From Stutzerimonas stutzeri (GTDB lineage Bacteria; Pseudomonadota; Gammaproteobacteria; Pseudomonadales; Pseudomonadaceae): a stretch of DNA of 64,000 bases. Where the stretch lies: contig NZ_CP046902.1 of assembly GCF_009789555.1 (NCBI RefSeq), positions 1,628,001 through 1,692,000 of the forward strand, read 5' to 3'. Position numbers and translations under genes: made by a program. Numbering within the stretch: position 1 is the stretch's first letter; each line of letters begins with the position of its first letter. The notes beneath the pieces were generated by a model. It was not told where the DNA came from and ran no database searches. It saw only the letters and a list, made by a program, of their open reading frames with translations. Below are positions 50,602 to 59,176 of the stretch, piece by piece.

Positions 50602-51690
50602 TCAGCGCTGCTGCTTCCAGGCTCGGCTGGCAATGACCAGCAGGGTCACCGCTGTCAGCGGGATGACGTAGCCGATCATCGCGTCGCCGAGGGTTTCGGC
50701 AAACGGGCGTCCGGTGCTGACCATCACCAGGTAGAGCGTATAGGCGACGTAGTAGGCGAGAAACAGCAAGCCTTCCCAGCGGTTGATGGTATAGCCGGTG
50801 AAAAAGATCGGCAGGCAGGCCAGGGCCACCGCGATCATGACCGGGAAATCGAAAGCCAGCGCGTTGGCGGCGACGGTAATCGCTTCAGGCGACACCAGGG
50901 AAGCCAGCCCCAGGACGCAGAGCAGGTTGAAGATATTGCTACCGACGATATTGCCCACGGCGATGTCACGCTCACCGCGGATGGCGGCGAGGATCGAGGT
51001 TGCCAGCTCCGGAAGCGAGGTGCCGATGGCGATCACCGTCAGCCCGATCACCAGCTCCGACAGCCCCAATGCGCGCGCCAGCGATACGGCGCCCTCCACG
51101 AGGAAATTCGAGCCGGTCACCAGTAGAACCAGGCCGGCGATGACCAGGCCGGCGTTGATCAGCGTGGCATGGGGTTTTGGTGTTTCGTCGAGGCCGAACT
51201 CCTTGGCGAATTCGTCGTCGGCTGTCGCCGCGGCACTGGCGCGTCGGCTGCTGACGATCAGAAACAGGGTGTAGGCGATGACGGCGGAGAACAACAGCGC
51301 GCCGTCCAGGCGACTGAGCGAGCCGTCCCAGGCCAGGGCATAGGTGACCAAGCTGGCGCCGATCATGATCGGCACATCGAGGCGGATCAACTGTCGGGAC
51401 ACGATCAGCGGCGCGATCAACGCGGTCATGCCGAGGATCAGCAGCACGTTGGCGATATTGCTGCCGATTACGTTGCCGATGGCGATATCGCCGCTGCCAT
51501 TCAGCGAGGCTTGCACGCTCACCGCGGTCTCCGGTGCGCTGGTGCCGAAGGCTACGACGGTGAGGCCGATGATCAGCGGCGGAATGCCGAACTGTGCAGC
51601 CAGCTTCGCCGCGCCCCGTACCAGTACCTCGGCACCCGCGACAAGAAGGACCAGGCCTGCAATCAAATAGACGAATGTCATCAGGGACAC
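50602..51690 (-). CDS. Na+/Ca2+ exchanger family protein (CaCA, YrbG-like), copy 1
   Basis: A 362-residue membrane protein of the calcium/cation antiporter family, with two homologous halves. Each carries the alpha-repeat: GTSAPETAVSVQASLNGSG followed by GNVIGSNIANVLLILG, and GTSLPELATSILAAIRGE followed by GNIVGSNIFNLLCVLG. The start is GTG at 51690, matching the MSLM start of the neighbour. Orientation and sequence show a recent duplicate with the next gene. Whether calcium or another cation is carried is unknown. Confidence 0.88.
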   Translation of the reverse strand: MSLMTFVYLIAGLVLLVAGAEVLVRGAAKLAAQFGIPPLIIGLTVVAFGTSAPETAVSVQASLNGSGDIAIGNVIGSNIANVLLILGMTALIAPLIVSRQLIRLDVPIMIGASLVTYALAWDGSLSRLDGALLFSAVIAYTLFLIVSSRRASAAATADDEFAKEFGLDETPKPHATLINAGLVIAGLVLLVTGSNFLVEGAVSLARALGLSELVIGLTVIAIGTSLPELATSILAAIRGERDIAVGNIVGSNIFNLLCVLGLASLVSPEAITVAANALAFDFPVMIAVALACLPIFFTGYTINRWEGLLFLAYYVAYTLYLVMVSTGRPFAETLGDAMIGYVIPLTAVTLLVIASRAWKQQR

Positions 51691-51718
51691 GAAAGGGGCG
51701 CTCCAGGAAAAGGGGGGC

Positions 51719-52804
51719 TCAGCGCTGGTGTTTCCAGGCGCGCAGAAAGATCACCAAAAGCGTGATGGCGGTCAAGGGCAATACGTACCAAGTCATTGCA
51801 TGGCGCAACAGGTTGATGGCGGGCAGGCCGGTGGAGAACATCACCAGGTAAAGCGTGTAGGCCATGTAGTAGCCAAAGAACATCGCGCCTTCCCAGCGGT
51901 TGATTCGATAGCCGGAGAAAAAGATCGGCAGGCAGGCCGCGAATACCGCAAGCATGACCGGGAAATCGAATGCCAGCGCATTGGGAGAAATGGACAGGCC
52001 GCTGGTCGAGACCAGCGCGCCTGCACCCAGCACCAGTAGCAGATTGAAGATGCAACTGCCGACGACGTTGCCGACGGCGATGTCGCGCTCGCCACGGTAG
52101 ACCGCCAGCAGGGACGTCGCGAGTTCCGGCAGCGAGGTGCCAACGGCGATCACAGTGAGTCCGATCACCAGTTCGGACAAACCAAGCGCACGCGCCAGGG
52201 CTACCGCACCCTCGATCAGCAGGTTGGAGCCAGCGACCAGCAGGCCCAGGCCAAGCAATACCAGCAACAGTTGGGGGACCCAGGCGAGCGCGCTCGCCTG
52301 GCTGTTGACCCCGTATTCGATTGTGAACTCATCCACCTGGGCACGCTGCTTCTCGCGTTTGCTGGCGATGACCAGAAACACTGTGTAGAGCAGCAGAAGT
52401 GCGAGCAGGATGCAGCCATCGAGCCGGCTGACGTTGCCGTTCCAGGCAAGGGCGAAAGTCAGTACACCGGCGCCGATCATCACCGGCACGTCGAGGCGCA
52501 CCAATTGGCGCGATACCAGCAACGGTGCGATCAGGGCCGACAGTCCCAGGATCAGGAGAATGTTGGCGATGTTACTGCCGATCACATTGCCGACCGCGAT
52601 GTCGCCGCTGCCGTTCAGCGAGGCCTGTATGCTGACAGCCGTTTCCGGTGCGCTGGTACCGAACGCGACAACCGTCAGGCCAATGATCAACGGCGAGATG
52701 CCAAAGCGCGCCGCCAGTTTCACCGCGCCGCGTACCAGGGCCTCGGCGCCTGCCACCAGCAATACCAGTCCGCCGATCAGGTAGGCGAATATCATCAAAC
52801 TCAT
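51719..52804 (-). CDS. Na+/Ca2+ exchanger family protein (CaCA, YrbG-like), copy 2
   Basis: A 361-residue paralogue of the neighbouring exchanger. The alpha-repeats are nearly identical (GTSAPETAVSIQASLNGSG, GNVIGSNIANILLILG; GTSLPELATSLLAVYRGE, GNVVGSCIFNLLLVLG). Note the Asn-to-Cys change in the second repeat (GSNIFN becomes GSCIFN). The central cytoplasmic loop differs most from copy 1. A CGGAGT site precedes the ATG. The two copies are 28 bp apart and probably one operon, which suggests a heteromer or divided specificity. Confidence 0.88.
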   Translation of the reverse strand: MSLMIFAYLIGGLVLLVAGAEALVRGAVKLAARFGISPLIIGLTVVAFGTSAPETAVSIQASLNGSGDIAVGNVIGSNIANILLILGLSALIAPLLVSRQLVRLDVPVMIGAGVLTFALAWNGNVSRLDGCILLALLLLYTVFLVIASKREKQRAQVDEFTIEYGVNSQASALAWVPQLLLVLLGLGLLVAGSNLLIEGAVALARALGLSELVIGLTVIAVGTSLPELATSLLAVYRGERDIAVGNVVGSCIFNLLLVLGAGALVSTSGLSISPNALAFDFPVMLAVFAACLPIFFSGYRINRWEGAMFFGYYMAYTLYLVMFSTGLPAINLLRHAMTWYVLPLTAITLLVIFLRAWKHQR

Positions 52805-52837
52805 CGCAACTCCGTGTCTGTCGGCGTACAGGAACTG

Positions 52838-53221
52838 TCAGTCCACCGTTTCGATCTTGACCCTGACGACGCCGTCTTCGAGCAGGTCGAGGTCGGCCGC
52901 CGCAACCCGGGACAAGTCGATGATGCGTCCCGGTTTGAATGGGCCACGATCGACGATGCGAACCGTGACCTGTTTGCCATTGTCCAGGTTGGTCACTTTC
53001 ACCCGCGTACCGAACGGCAGGGTCTTGTGCGCGGCAACCCGTTCGTTCTGATTGAAGGTTTCGCCGCTGGCCGTCTCTTCACCATGGAAGCTGCGAGCAT
53101 AGTAGGAAGCCTTGCCTTCCTGGGTGAAGGTGCTTTGTACGTTCGAGTCGGCATCCTGCCGTTCGCCGCAACCGGCCATCAGGCCGAAGAACAGCGGAAC
53201 GAGCAATCGTCTGGTTCGCAT
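52838..53221 (-). CDS. Short RlpA-like septal-ring lytic transglycosylase lipoprotein
   Basis: A 127-residue lipoprotein: signal with lipobox MAGC, Cys18, then a double-psi beta-barrel (about 36-125) of the RlpA type (GKASYYARSFHGEETASGETFNQNE, AAHKTLPFGTRVKVTN, VRIVDRGPF, IDLSRVAAADL). It lacks the C-terminal SPOR domain of full RlpA, so septal targeting by denuded glycans is unlikely. It would cut naked glycan strands or be a binding remnant; the catalytic Asp-type residues (VDRGPF) are present. It is on the minus strand before gatB and unconnected. Confidence 0.88.
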   Translation of the reverse strand: MRTRRLLVPLFFGLMAGCGERQDADSNVQSTFTQEGKASYYARSFHGEETASGETFNQNERVAAHKTLPFGTRVKVTNLDNGKQVTVRIVDRGPFKPGRIIDLSRVAAADLDLLEDGVVRVKIETVD

Positions 53222-53390
53222 GCGCCAATCCTTCCTGGACCGTCGGCTGGATATCCGGCTGGCGGCGGGCTCTAAGGTCTCGAAAGGCTTTGAGCGTCAA
53301 CCGAGGCAGCCGTTCAACCGCGAGCGCCGAGGCGAGGCCGAGCCCCGGATCGGCGCAAGCGAGGCGAACCAAAGGGTCCGCCTTGGGCGG

Positions 53391-54836
53391 TCACCCCTCG
53401 AGTTTGCTTTTGAGCAACTGATTGACCTGGGCGGGGTTTGCCTTGCCTTTGGACGCCTTCATCGCCTGGCCGACGAAGAAGCCGAACATCTTGCCGCGCT
53501 TGGCTTCATCGCTGGCGCGATATTGCTCGACCTGCTCGGCATTGGCGGCGAGTACCTCGTCCAGCATCGCTTCGATGGCGCCCGAGTCCGTGACCTGCTT
53601 GAGGCCCTTGTTCTCGATGATTTCATCGGCCGTGCCTTCGCCTGCCGCCATCGCCTCGAACACCATCTTGGCGATCTTGCCGCTGATGGTGTTGTCCTTG
53701 ATGCGCTGAATCATGCCGCCCAACTGCTCGGCAGACACGGGCGATTGCACGATGTCCAGATTGTCCTTGTTGAGCAGGCTGGACAGCTCGCCCATCACCC
53801 AGTTGGCCGACAGCTTGGCGTCGCCGCAGGTGCGCTGGACCTGCTCGAAATAGTCGGCCAGCTCGCGGCTGGCGGCCAGGACGTCTGCATCGTAGGCGGA
53901 CAGGCCGAACTCGCGCTGGAATCGCTCGCGCTTTTCTACCGGCAGTTCGGGCAGGCTGGCGCGGACCTCATCGAGGAACCGCTGTTCGATCACTACCGGC
54001 AGCAGGTCGGGGCAGGGAAAGTAGCGATAGTCGTTGGCTTCTTCCTTGCTGCGCATGGAGCGCGTTTCATCCTTGTTCGGGTCGTACAGGCGCGTTTCCT
54101 GCACCACCGTGCCGCCGTCCTCGATCAGCTCGATCTGCCGCTGGACTTCGTGATTGATCGCCTTCTCGATGAAGCGGAAGGAGTTGACGTTCTTGATCTC
54201 GGCGCGGGTGCCGAATTCGGCCTGACCCTTGGGGCGAACCGACACGTTGCAGTCGCAACGCAGCGAGCCTTCGGCCATGTTGCCGTCGCAAATCCCCAAG
54301 TAGCGCACCAGCGCATGGATCGCCTTGACGTAGGCCACCGCTTCCTTGGCGCTGCGGATATCCGGCTCGGAGACGATTTCCAGCAGCGGGGTGCCGGCAC
54401 GGTTGAGGTCGATTCCGCTCATGCCGTGGAAATCTTCGTGCAGGCTCTTGCCGGCGTCTTCTTCCAGATGCGCGCGGGTGATGCCGATGCGTTTCTGCGA
54501 GCCGTCTTCCAGAGTAATGTCGAGGAAGCCCTTGCCGACGATGGGGTGATCCATCTGGCTGGTCTGGTAGCCCTTGGGCAGGTCCGGGTAGAAGTAGTTC
54601 TTGCGAGCGAAGACGTTCTTTTCGGCGATCTCGGCGTCGATTGCCAGGCCGAACTTGCAGGCCATGCGCACGGCTTCGGCATTGAGCACGGGCAGGGTGC
54701 CGGGCATGCCCAGATCGACCAGGCTGGCCTGGGTGTTGGGTTCGGCACCAAAGGTCGTGGCGCTACCGGAGAATATCTTCGACTGGGTGGCGAGCTGTGC
54801 GTGGATTTCCAGCCCGATTACGGTTTCCCATTGCAT
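53391..54836 (-). CDS. gatB: Aspartyl/glutamyl-tRNA amidotransferase subunit B
   Basis: A protein of about 481 residues that binds the mischarged tRNA and activates the acyl group. The N-terminal kinase-like domain (GLEIHAQLATQSKIFSG; DLGMPGTLPVLN; YQTSQMDHPIV) and the C-terminal YqeY-like tail domain (about 335-480) are complete. With GatC and GatA it converts Glu-tRNA(Gln) or Asp-tRNA(Asn) to the amide form. It ends the gatCAB operon; the MQWET start at 54836 has GAGGA upstream and a second ATG at 54839. The next gene, RlpA-like, starts 170 bp later. Confidence 0.96.
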   Translation of the reverse strand: MQWETVIGLEIHAQLATQSKIFSGSATTFGAEPNTQASLVDLGMPGTLPVLNAEAVRMACKFGLAIDAEIAEKNVFARKNYFYPDLPKGYQTSQMDHPIVGKGFLDITLEDGSQKRIGITRAHLEEDAGKSLHEDFHGMSGIDLNRAGTPLLEIVSEPDIRSAKEAVAYVKAIHALVRYLGICDGNMAEGSLRCDCNVSVRPKGQAEFGTRAEIKNVNSFRFIEKAINHEVQRQIELIEDGGTVVQETRLYDPNKDETRSMRSKEEANDYRYFPCPDLLPVVIEQRFLDEVRASLPELPVEKRERFQREFGLSAYDADVLAASRELADYFEQVQRTCGDAKLSANWVMGELSSLLNKDNLDIVQSPVSAEQLGGMIQRIKDNTISGKIAKMVFEAMAAGEGTADEIIENKGLKQVTDSGAIEAMLDEVLAANAEQVEQYRASDEAKRGKMFGFFVGQAMKASKGKANPAQVNQLLKSKLEG

Positions 54837-54846
54837 CATTAATTCC

Positions 54847-56298
54847 TCAGAATCCGGCCGGGGCGCGCAGGTGCCAATCGGTAACCTGCTGGTACTGGTG
54901 CGCCACGTTGAGCAGGCGCGCCTCCTGGAAATAAGGCGCCAGTAGCTGCACGCCTACCGGCAGCCCGTCGATGAATCCGGCGGGCATCGAAAGGCCCGGA
55001 ATACCGGCCAGGTTGGCGGTGATGGTGTAGATGTCTTCCAGATAGGCCGAAACCGGATCGGCGTTCTTCTCGCCAAGCTTCCAGGCCAGATTCGGCGTGG
55101 TCGGGCCGAGAATCACGTCGACTTCGTCGAATGCGCGGACGAAGTCGTTCTTGATCAGTCGGCGAATCTTTTGCGCCTTCAGGTAGTAGGCGTCGTAGTA
55201 GCCCGCGGACAGCGCATAGGTGCCGACCATGATGCGACGCTTCACCTCGTCACCGAACCCTTCGGCGCGTGAGCGCTTGTAGAGGTCGGTCAGGTCGACG
55301 GGGTCTTCGCAGCGATAGCCAAAGCGCACGCCGTCGAAACGCGACAGGTTGGAGCTGGCTTCAGCAGGCGCGATCACATAGTAGGAAGGGATCGCGTGCT
55401 GCATGTTCGGCAGGCTGATTTCTTTCACCGTCGCGCCGAGCTTCTTCAACTCGTCCACGGCGCGCATCACTGCATCGGCGATCTTCGGGTCGAGACCTGC
55501 GCCGAAATACTCCTTCGGCAAGCCGATGCGCAGGCCAGCCAACGGCTTGTCGAGTGCGGTGAGGTAATCATCCAGCGGCTGGTCGACGCTGGTGGAGTCC
55601 TTCGGATCGAAGCCGGCCATGGCCCCGAGCATCAGTGCGCAATCTTCGGCAGTGCGCGCCAGCGGGCCGCCCTGATCGAGGCTCGATGCGTAGGCGATCA
55701 TGCCCCAGCGCGAAACCCGTCCGTAGGTGGGCTTGAGTCCGGTCAGGTTGGTGAGTGCGGCGGGCTGGCGAATCGAGCCGCCGGTGTCGCTGCCGGTGGC
55801 GGCGGGCAGCAGGCGCGCTGCAACCGCAGCCGCCGAGCCGCCGGAGGAGCCGCCTGGCACCCGGCTCAGGTCCCATGGATTCTTGACCGCGCCGTAGAAG
55901 CTCGACTCGTTGGCCGAACCCATGGCGAATTCGTCCATGTTCAGTTTGCCCAGGGATACGGCGCCAGCCGCCGCGAGCCGTTCGACGACGGTAGCGTCGT
56001 AGGGTGACTGGAAACTGTCGAGAATCTTCGAGCCGCAACTGGTGCGCACGCCCAGCGTGCAGAACAGATCCTTGTGACCAATCGGCGCGCCCAGCAGCGC
56101 GCCATCCTCACCCTTGGCACGGCGTGCATCGGCTGCGCGCGCCTGATCGAGCGCCTGTTCTTCGGTGACGGTGATAAAGCTGTTCAATTGCGGATCGAGC
56201 GACTGGATGCGCGTGAGCAGCGAGCGGGTCAGCTCTTCGGCCGAGAAGCGCTTGTCGGCCAGGGCGCGCGCGATTTGCGCGAGGGTCAGTTGATGCAT
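54847..56298 (-). CDS. gatA: Aspartyl/glutamyl-tRNA amidotransferase subunit A
   Basis: A 483-residue amidase. The catalytic triad Lys76 (GHKD), Ser151 (GGSSGG) and Ser175 (SDTGGS) is intact; it releases ammonia from glutamine. The frame begins at 56316, but the ATG at 56298 has AAGGA upstream and matches the usual MHQLTLAQI start. It overlaps nothing: gatC ends at 56313 and gatB begins 10 bp after the gatA stop. Confidence 0.96.
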   Translation of the reverse strand: MHQLTLAQIARALADKRFSAEELTRSLLTRIQSLDPQLNSFITVTEEQALDQARAADARRAKGEDGALLGAPIGHKDLFCTLGVRTSCGSKILDSFQSPYDATVVERLAAAGAVSLGKLNMDEFAMGSANESSFYGAVKNPWDLSRVPGGSSGGSAAAVAARLLPAATGSDTGGSIRQPAALTNLTGLKPTYGRVSRWGMIAYASSLDQGGPLARTAEDCALMLGAMAGFDPKDSTSVDQPLDDYLTALDKPLAGLRIGLPKEYFGAGLDPKIADAVMRAVDELKKLGATVKEISLPNMQHAIPSYYVIAPAEASSNLSRFDGVRFGYRCEDPVDLTDLYKRSRAEGFGDEVKRRIMVGTYALSAGYYDAYYLKAQKIRRLIKNDFVRAFDEVDVILGPTTPNLAWKLGEKNADPVSAYLEDIYTITANLAGIPGLSMPAGFIDGLPVGVQLLAPYFQEARLLNVAHQYQQVTDWHLRAPAGF

Positions 56299-56312
56299 GT
56301 CGGCGTCCTTCA

Positions 56313-56600
56313 TCACTCGATCACCCGCGGAACCAGATACAGACCGTTCTCGACAGCCGGTGCGATTGCCTGGAAGGCCTCACGCTGATTGCGCTCGGTG
56401 ACGTCATCGGCGCGCAGGCGCTGTTGGGTTTCCAGCGGGTGGGCGAGCGGCTCGACGCCGGTCGTGTCGACCGCCTGCATGCGGTCGATGAGGCCCAGGA
56501 TGTTGTTCAGGGTCTCGGTGGTACGGGGCAGGTCGTTTTCATTCAGGCCCAGACGGGCCAGATGAGCGATCTTTTCCACCTCGGAGCGTTCAAGCGCCAT
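56313..56600 (-). CDS. gatC: Aspartyl/glutamyl-tRNA amidotransferase subunit C
   Basis: A 95-residue subunit that stabilises GatA against GatB. The N-terminal helix LERSEVEKIAHLARLGLNE and the middle TLNNILGLIDRMQAVDTTGVEPLAHP are the standard GatC pattern, ending in VENGLYLVPRVIE. It starts the gatCAB operon and is divergent from mreB across 313 bp. Confidence 0.94.
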   Translation of the reverse strand: MALERSEVEKIAHLARLGLNENDLPRTTETLNNILGLIDRMQAVDTTGVEPLAHPLETQQRLRADDVTERNQREAFQAIAPAVENGLYLVPRVIE

Positions 56601-56838
56601 CGGGATTCTCCAGCGGGAAGCGAGTCGGGTACGCCTTCCGTCGGCAAAGGCCGACGCAAGAGCGGCAGGGTCGAGCCGCGGCGGTGGGCATTCAGGCCCG
56701 GAAAAGCCGTCAATCTTACATGCCTGCGGCGCTTGTCGGTAGCACGGCTGCGGCTTGCCGGTTATCGGCGGCTGTTTCGCTTCTGGTCATATTTTGAGCG
56801 GTAGCGCACGTCCGCTTCGAGCTGCGCCGACGTGCGCC

Positions 56839-56867
56839 TTGCCCTAACTTCGCACCATTGTTAGAGT
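56839..56867 (+). promoter_or_regulatory. Possible sigma-70 promoter of mreB (in the 56601-56913 gap)
   Basis: TTGCCC (56839-56844) and TAGAGT (56862-56867) have a 17-bp spacer and lie 47 bp before the mreB ATG. The rest of this 313-bp gap between gatC and mreB shows no gene. Weak motif evidence. Confidence 0.35.
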
Positions 56868-56913
56868 TTGCGGCACTTTTTTCCCCACGCGTTTGCCCCA
56901 GGGCCCTTTCCCC

Positions 56914-57951
56914 ATGTTCAAGAAACTGCGTGGCATGTTTTCCAGCGATTTGTCGATCGACCTGGGCACTGCCAATACCCTCATTTATGTGCGCGACCGC
57001 GGCATCGTTCTGAACGAGCCGTCCGTGGTTGCCATCCGTTCCCACGGCAACCAGAAAAGTGTCGTCGCGGTGGGCACCGACGCCAAACGCATGCTCGGCC
57101 GGACCCCGGGCAATATCAACGCCATACGGCCCATGAAGGACGGCGTGATTGCGGACTTCAGCGTATGCGAAAAGATGCTGCAGTACTTCATCAACAAGGT
57201 TCACGAAAACAGCTTCCTTCAGCCCAGCCCCCGCGTCCTGATCTGCGTGCCCTGTAAGTCGACCCAGGTCGAGCGCCGCGCGATTCGTGAATCGGCCCTC
57301 GGTGCTGGCGCGCGCGAAGTCTTTCTCATCGAAGAGCCGATGGCCGCGGCCATCGGTGCCGGGCTGCCGGTCGACGAGGCGCGCGGTTCGATGGTGGTCG
57401 ATATCGGCGGCGGCACCACGGAAATCGCGCTGATTTCCCTTAATGGCGTGGTCTACGCCGAATCCGTGCGGGTTGGCGGCGATCGTTTCGACGAGTCCAT
57501 CGTCACCTATGTGCGTCGCAACTATGGCAGCCTGATCGGTGAATCCACCGCAGAGCGGATCAAGCAGGAAATCGGTACCGCGTTCCCCAGCAGCGATGTG
57601 CGCGAAGTCGATGTTCGCGGGCGCAACCTGGCCGAAGGCGTACCGCGCAGCTTTACCCTCAATTCGAACGAGGTCCTCGAAGCACTGCAGGAATCGCTGG
57701 CCACCATCGTCCAGGCGGTCAAGAGCGCGCTGGAGCAATCGCCGCCCGAGCTGGCTTCGGATATTGCCGAGCGCGGCCTGGTGCTGACTGGCGGTGGCGC
57801 ATTGTTGCGTGATCTCGACAAGTTGCTGGCGCAGGAGACCGGCCTGCCGGTCATCGTGGCCGAAGAGCCGCTGACGTGCGTGGCACGCGGTGGCGGCCGG
57901 GCGCTGGAAATGATGGACCGGCACGCGATGGATCTGTTGTCCACGGAGTGA
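56914..57951 (+). CDS. mreB: MreB, actin-like rod-shape cytoskeletal protein
   Basis: A 345-residue actin homologue. The nucleotide pocket is intact: DLGTANTLIY (phosphate 1), DIGGGTTEIAL (phosphate 2) and VLTGGGALLRDL (adenosine). The short N-terminal MFKKLRGMFSSD amphipathic segment binds the membrane. MreB directs cell-wall synthesis in the rod complex with MreC and MreD. The ATG at 56914 begins this standard N-terminus; the frame opens at 56893. It leads the mre genes but is separated from mreC by a 135-bp repeat. Confidence 0.96.
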   Translation: MFKKLRGMFSSDLSIDLGTANTLIYVRDRGIVLNEPSVVAIRSHGNQKSVVAVGTDAKRMLGRTPGNINAIRPMKDGVIADFSVCEKMLQYFINKVHENSFLQPSPRVLICVPCKSTQVERRAIRESALGAGAREVFLIEEPMAAAIGAGLPVDEARGSMVVDIGGGTTEIALISLNGVVYAESVRVGGDRFDESIVTYVRRNYGSLIGESTAERIKQEIGTAFPSSDVREVDVRGRNLAEGVPRSFTLNSNEVLEALQESLATIVQAVKSALEQSPPELASDIAERGLVLTGGGALLRDLDKLLAQETGLPVIVAEEPLTCVARGGGRALEMMDRHAMDLLSTE

Positions 57952-57965
57952 GTGACAAGCGCTAG

Positions 57966-58100
57966 CAGGCCGTTAAAAAACTAGCTGCGTTGGCAATACT
58001 TCGTTGAAACCAGCCTCAGAATGCTCAGAAACCTAAACTGCGCTTCTTCGGCTGTTTTCGCCTCGTCTTGCCTGCCTCGCCTACGTGTTTCAACGGCCTG
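57966..58100. repeat. 135-bp palindromic intergenic element between mreB and mreC
   Basis: The element begins CAGGCCGTTAAAAAAC (57966-57981) and ends GTGTTTCAACGGCCTG (58085-58100); the ends are inverted repeats matching at 14 of 16 positions. The interior (AGCTGCGTTGGCAATACTTC ... CTGCCTCGCCTACG) looks like a repeat I have seen in several pseudomonad genomes between genes. It has no coding capacity and no clear target-site duplication. It sits 15 bp after mreB and may reduce read-through to mreC. Confidence 0.7.
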
Positions 58101-58189
58101 ATAAGCTCCAAGCGCAAGCCGATAGCAGGGTCGTCCTGCTCTCGGCTTGTCGCGTTTAGTTTGAAGCCTTCAGCTGCGAGGACTCGCCC

Positions 58190-59176
58190 ATCAAACCACT
58201 GTTCGCCAAAGGACCCTTGCTCGGAGTGCGCTTGCTGGTGCTCTCTGTGCTCTGTGTTGCGTTGATGGTGGTGGATGCGCGCTTCGAGACGCTGAAACCG
58301 TTGCGCAGCCAGATGGGATTGGTGCTCACACCTTTCTATTGGCTGGCCGACCTGCCGGTGCGCACGTGGCAACGCGCGACCGAGCAGATCAGCAGCAGCA
58401 CCAGCCTGGTGGCCGAGAATGAGAAGCTCAAGGCCGAGGCGTTGCTGATGCAGCGCCGCTTGCAGAAGCTGGCGATGCTGACCGAGCAGAATGTGCGGCT
58501 GCGAGAGCTGCTCAATTCCGCCGCCCTGGTCGACGACAAGGTGATCGTCAGCGAGCTGATCGGGCTGGACCCCAATCCCTTTACTCATCGCATCCTGATC
58601 GACAAGGGCGAGCGCGACGGGGTATTCCTTGGCCAGCCGGTGCTCGACGCCAGCGGCCTGATGGGGCAGGTCGTCGAAGTCATGCCCTATGCCGCTCGGG
58701 TGCTGTTACTGACCGATGTGACCCATAGCATCCCGGTGCAGGTCAATCGCAATGGCCTGCGGGCAATCGCAGTGGGCACCGGTAGCCCGGATTATCTCGA
58801 GTTACGCCATGTCGCCGAGACGGCGGACATCAAGGAGGGCGACCTGCTGGTCAGCTCCGGATTGGGACAACGCTTTCCCAGCGGCTACCCGGTTGCCCAG
58901 GTCACCGAAGTGGTACGCGGTTCCGGCCAGCCGTTCCTGATCGTCCGCGCCATACCCACCGCCATGCTCAATCGCAGCCGGTATCTGTTGCTGGTGTTCA
59001 GTGATTCGCGTACGCCGGAAGAACGCGCCACCGCGGCGGCGCAGGCACAGGAGTCCGCCGACCGGGAGGCTGCCGAGCAGGCGACGAGCGAGCCGCTGGA
59101 AACGCCACCGCCGGCAGCGCCGGCAGCCACACCGTCGGCCCCGCCGGCCGCGTCAGGTAGCGAGGAGCAGCCATGA
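58190..59176 (+). CDS. mreC: MreC, rod-shape-determining protein
   Basis: A 328-residue inner-membrane and periplasmic protein. A membrane helix (about 13-30), a coiled coil (about 70-105: AENEKLKAEALLMQRRLQKL) and two beta-barrel domains (about 110-280) are present; an A/P/E-rich tail follows. The conserved N-terminus I expect in pseudomonads, (M)IKPLFAKGP, is encoded here, but its first codon is ATC at 58190, with GAGGA 7 bases upstream. No ATG, GTG or TTG precedes it in frame after the stop at 58057. The next usable start is TTG at 58217, with a site only 3 bases away. See the finding on this start. Confidence 0.88.
   Translation: MKPLFAKGPLLGVRLLVLSVLCVALMVVDARFETLKPLRSQMGLVLTPFYWLADLPVRTWQRATEQISSSTSLVAENEKLKAEALLMQRRLQKLAMLTEQNVRLRELLNSAALVDDKVIVSELIGLDPNPFTHRILIDKGERDGVFLGQPVLDASGLMGQVVEVMPYAARVLLLTDVTHSIPVQVNRNGLRAIAVGTGSPDYLELRHVAETADIKEGDLLVSSGLGQRFPSGYPVAQVTEVVRGSGQPFLIVRAIPTAMLNRSRYLLLVFSDSRTPEERATAAAQAQESADREAAEQATSEPLETPPPAAPAATPSAPPAASGSEEQP

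Noticed and set aside
53112..54842. Plus-strand open frame of 576 codons opposite gatB
   Set aside because: Shadow of gatB with mirrored codon pattern.
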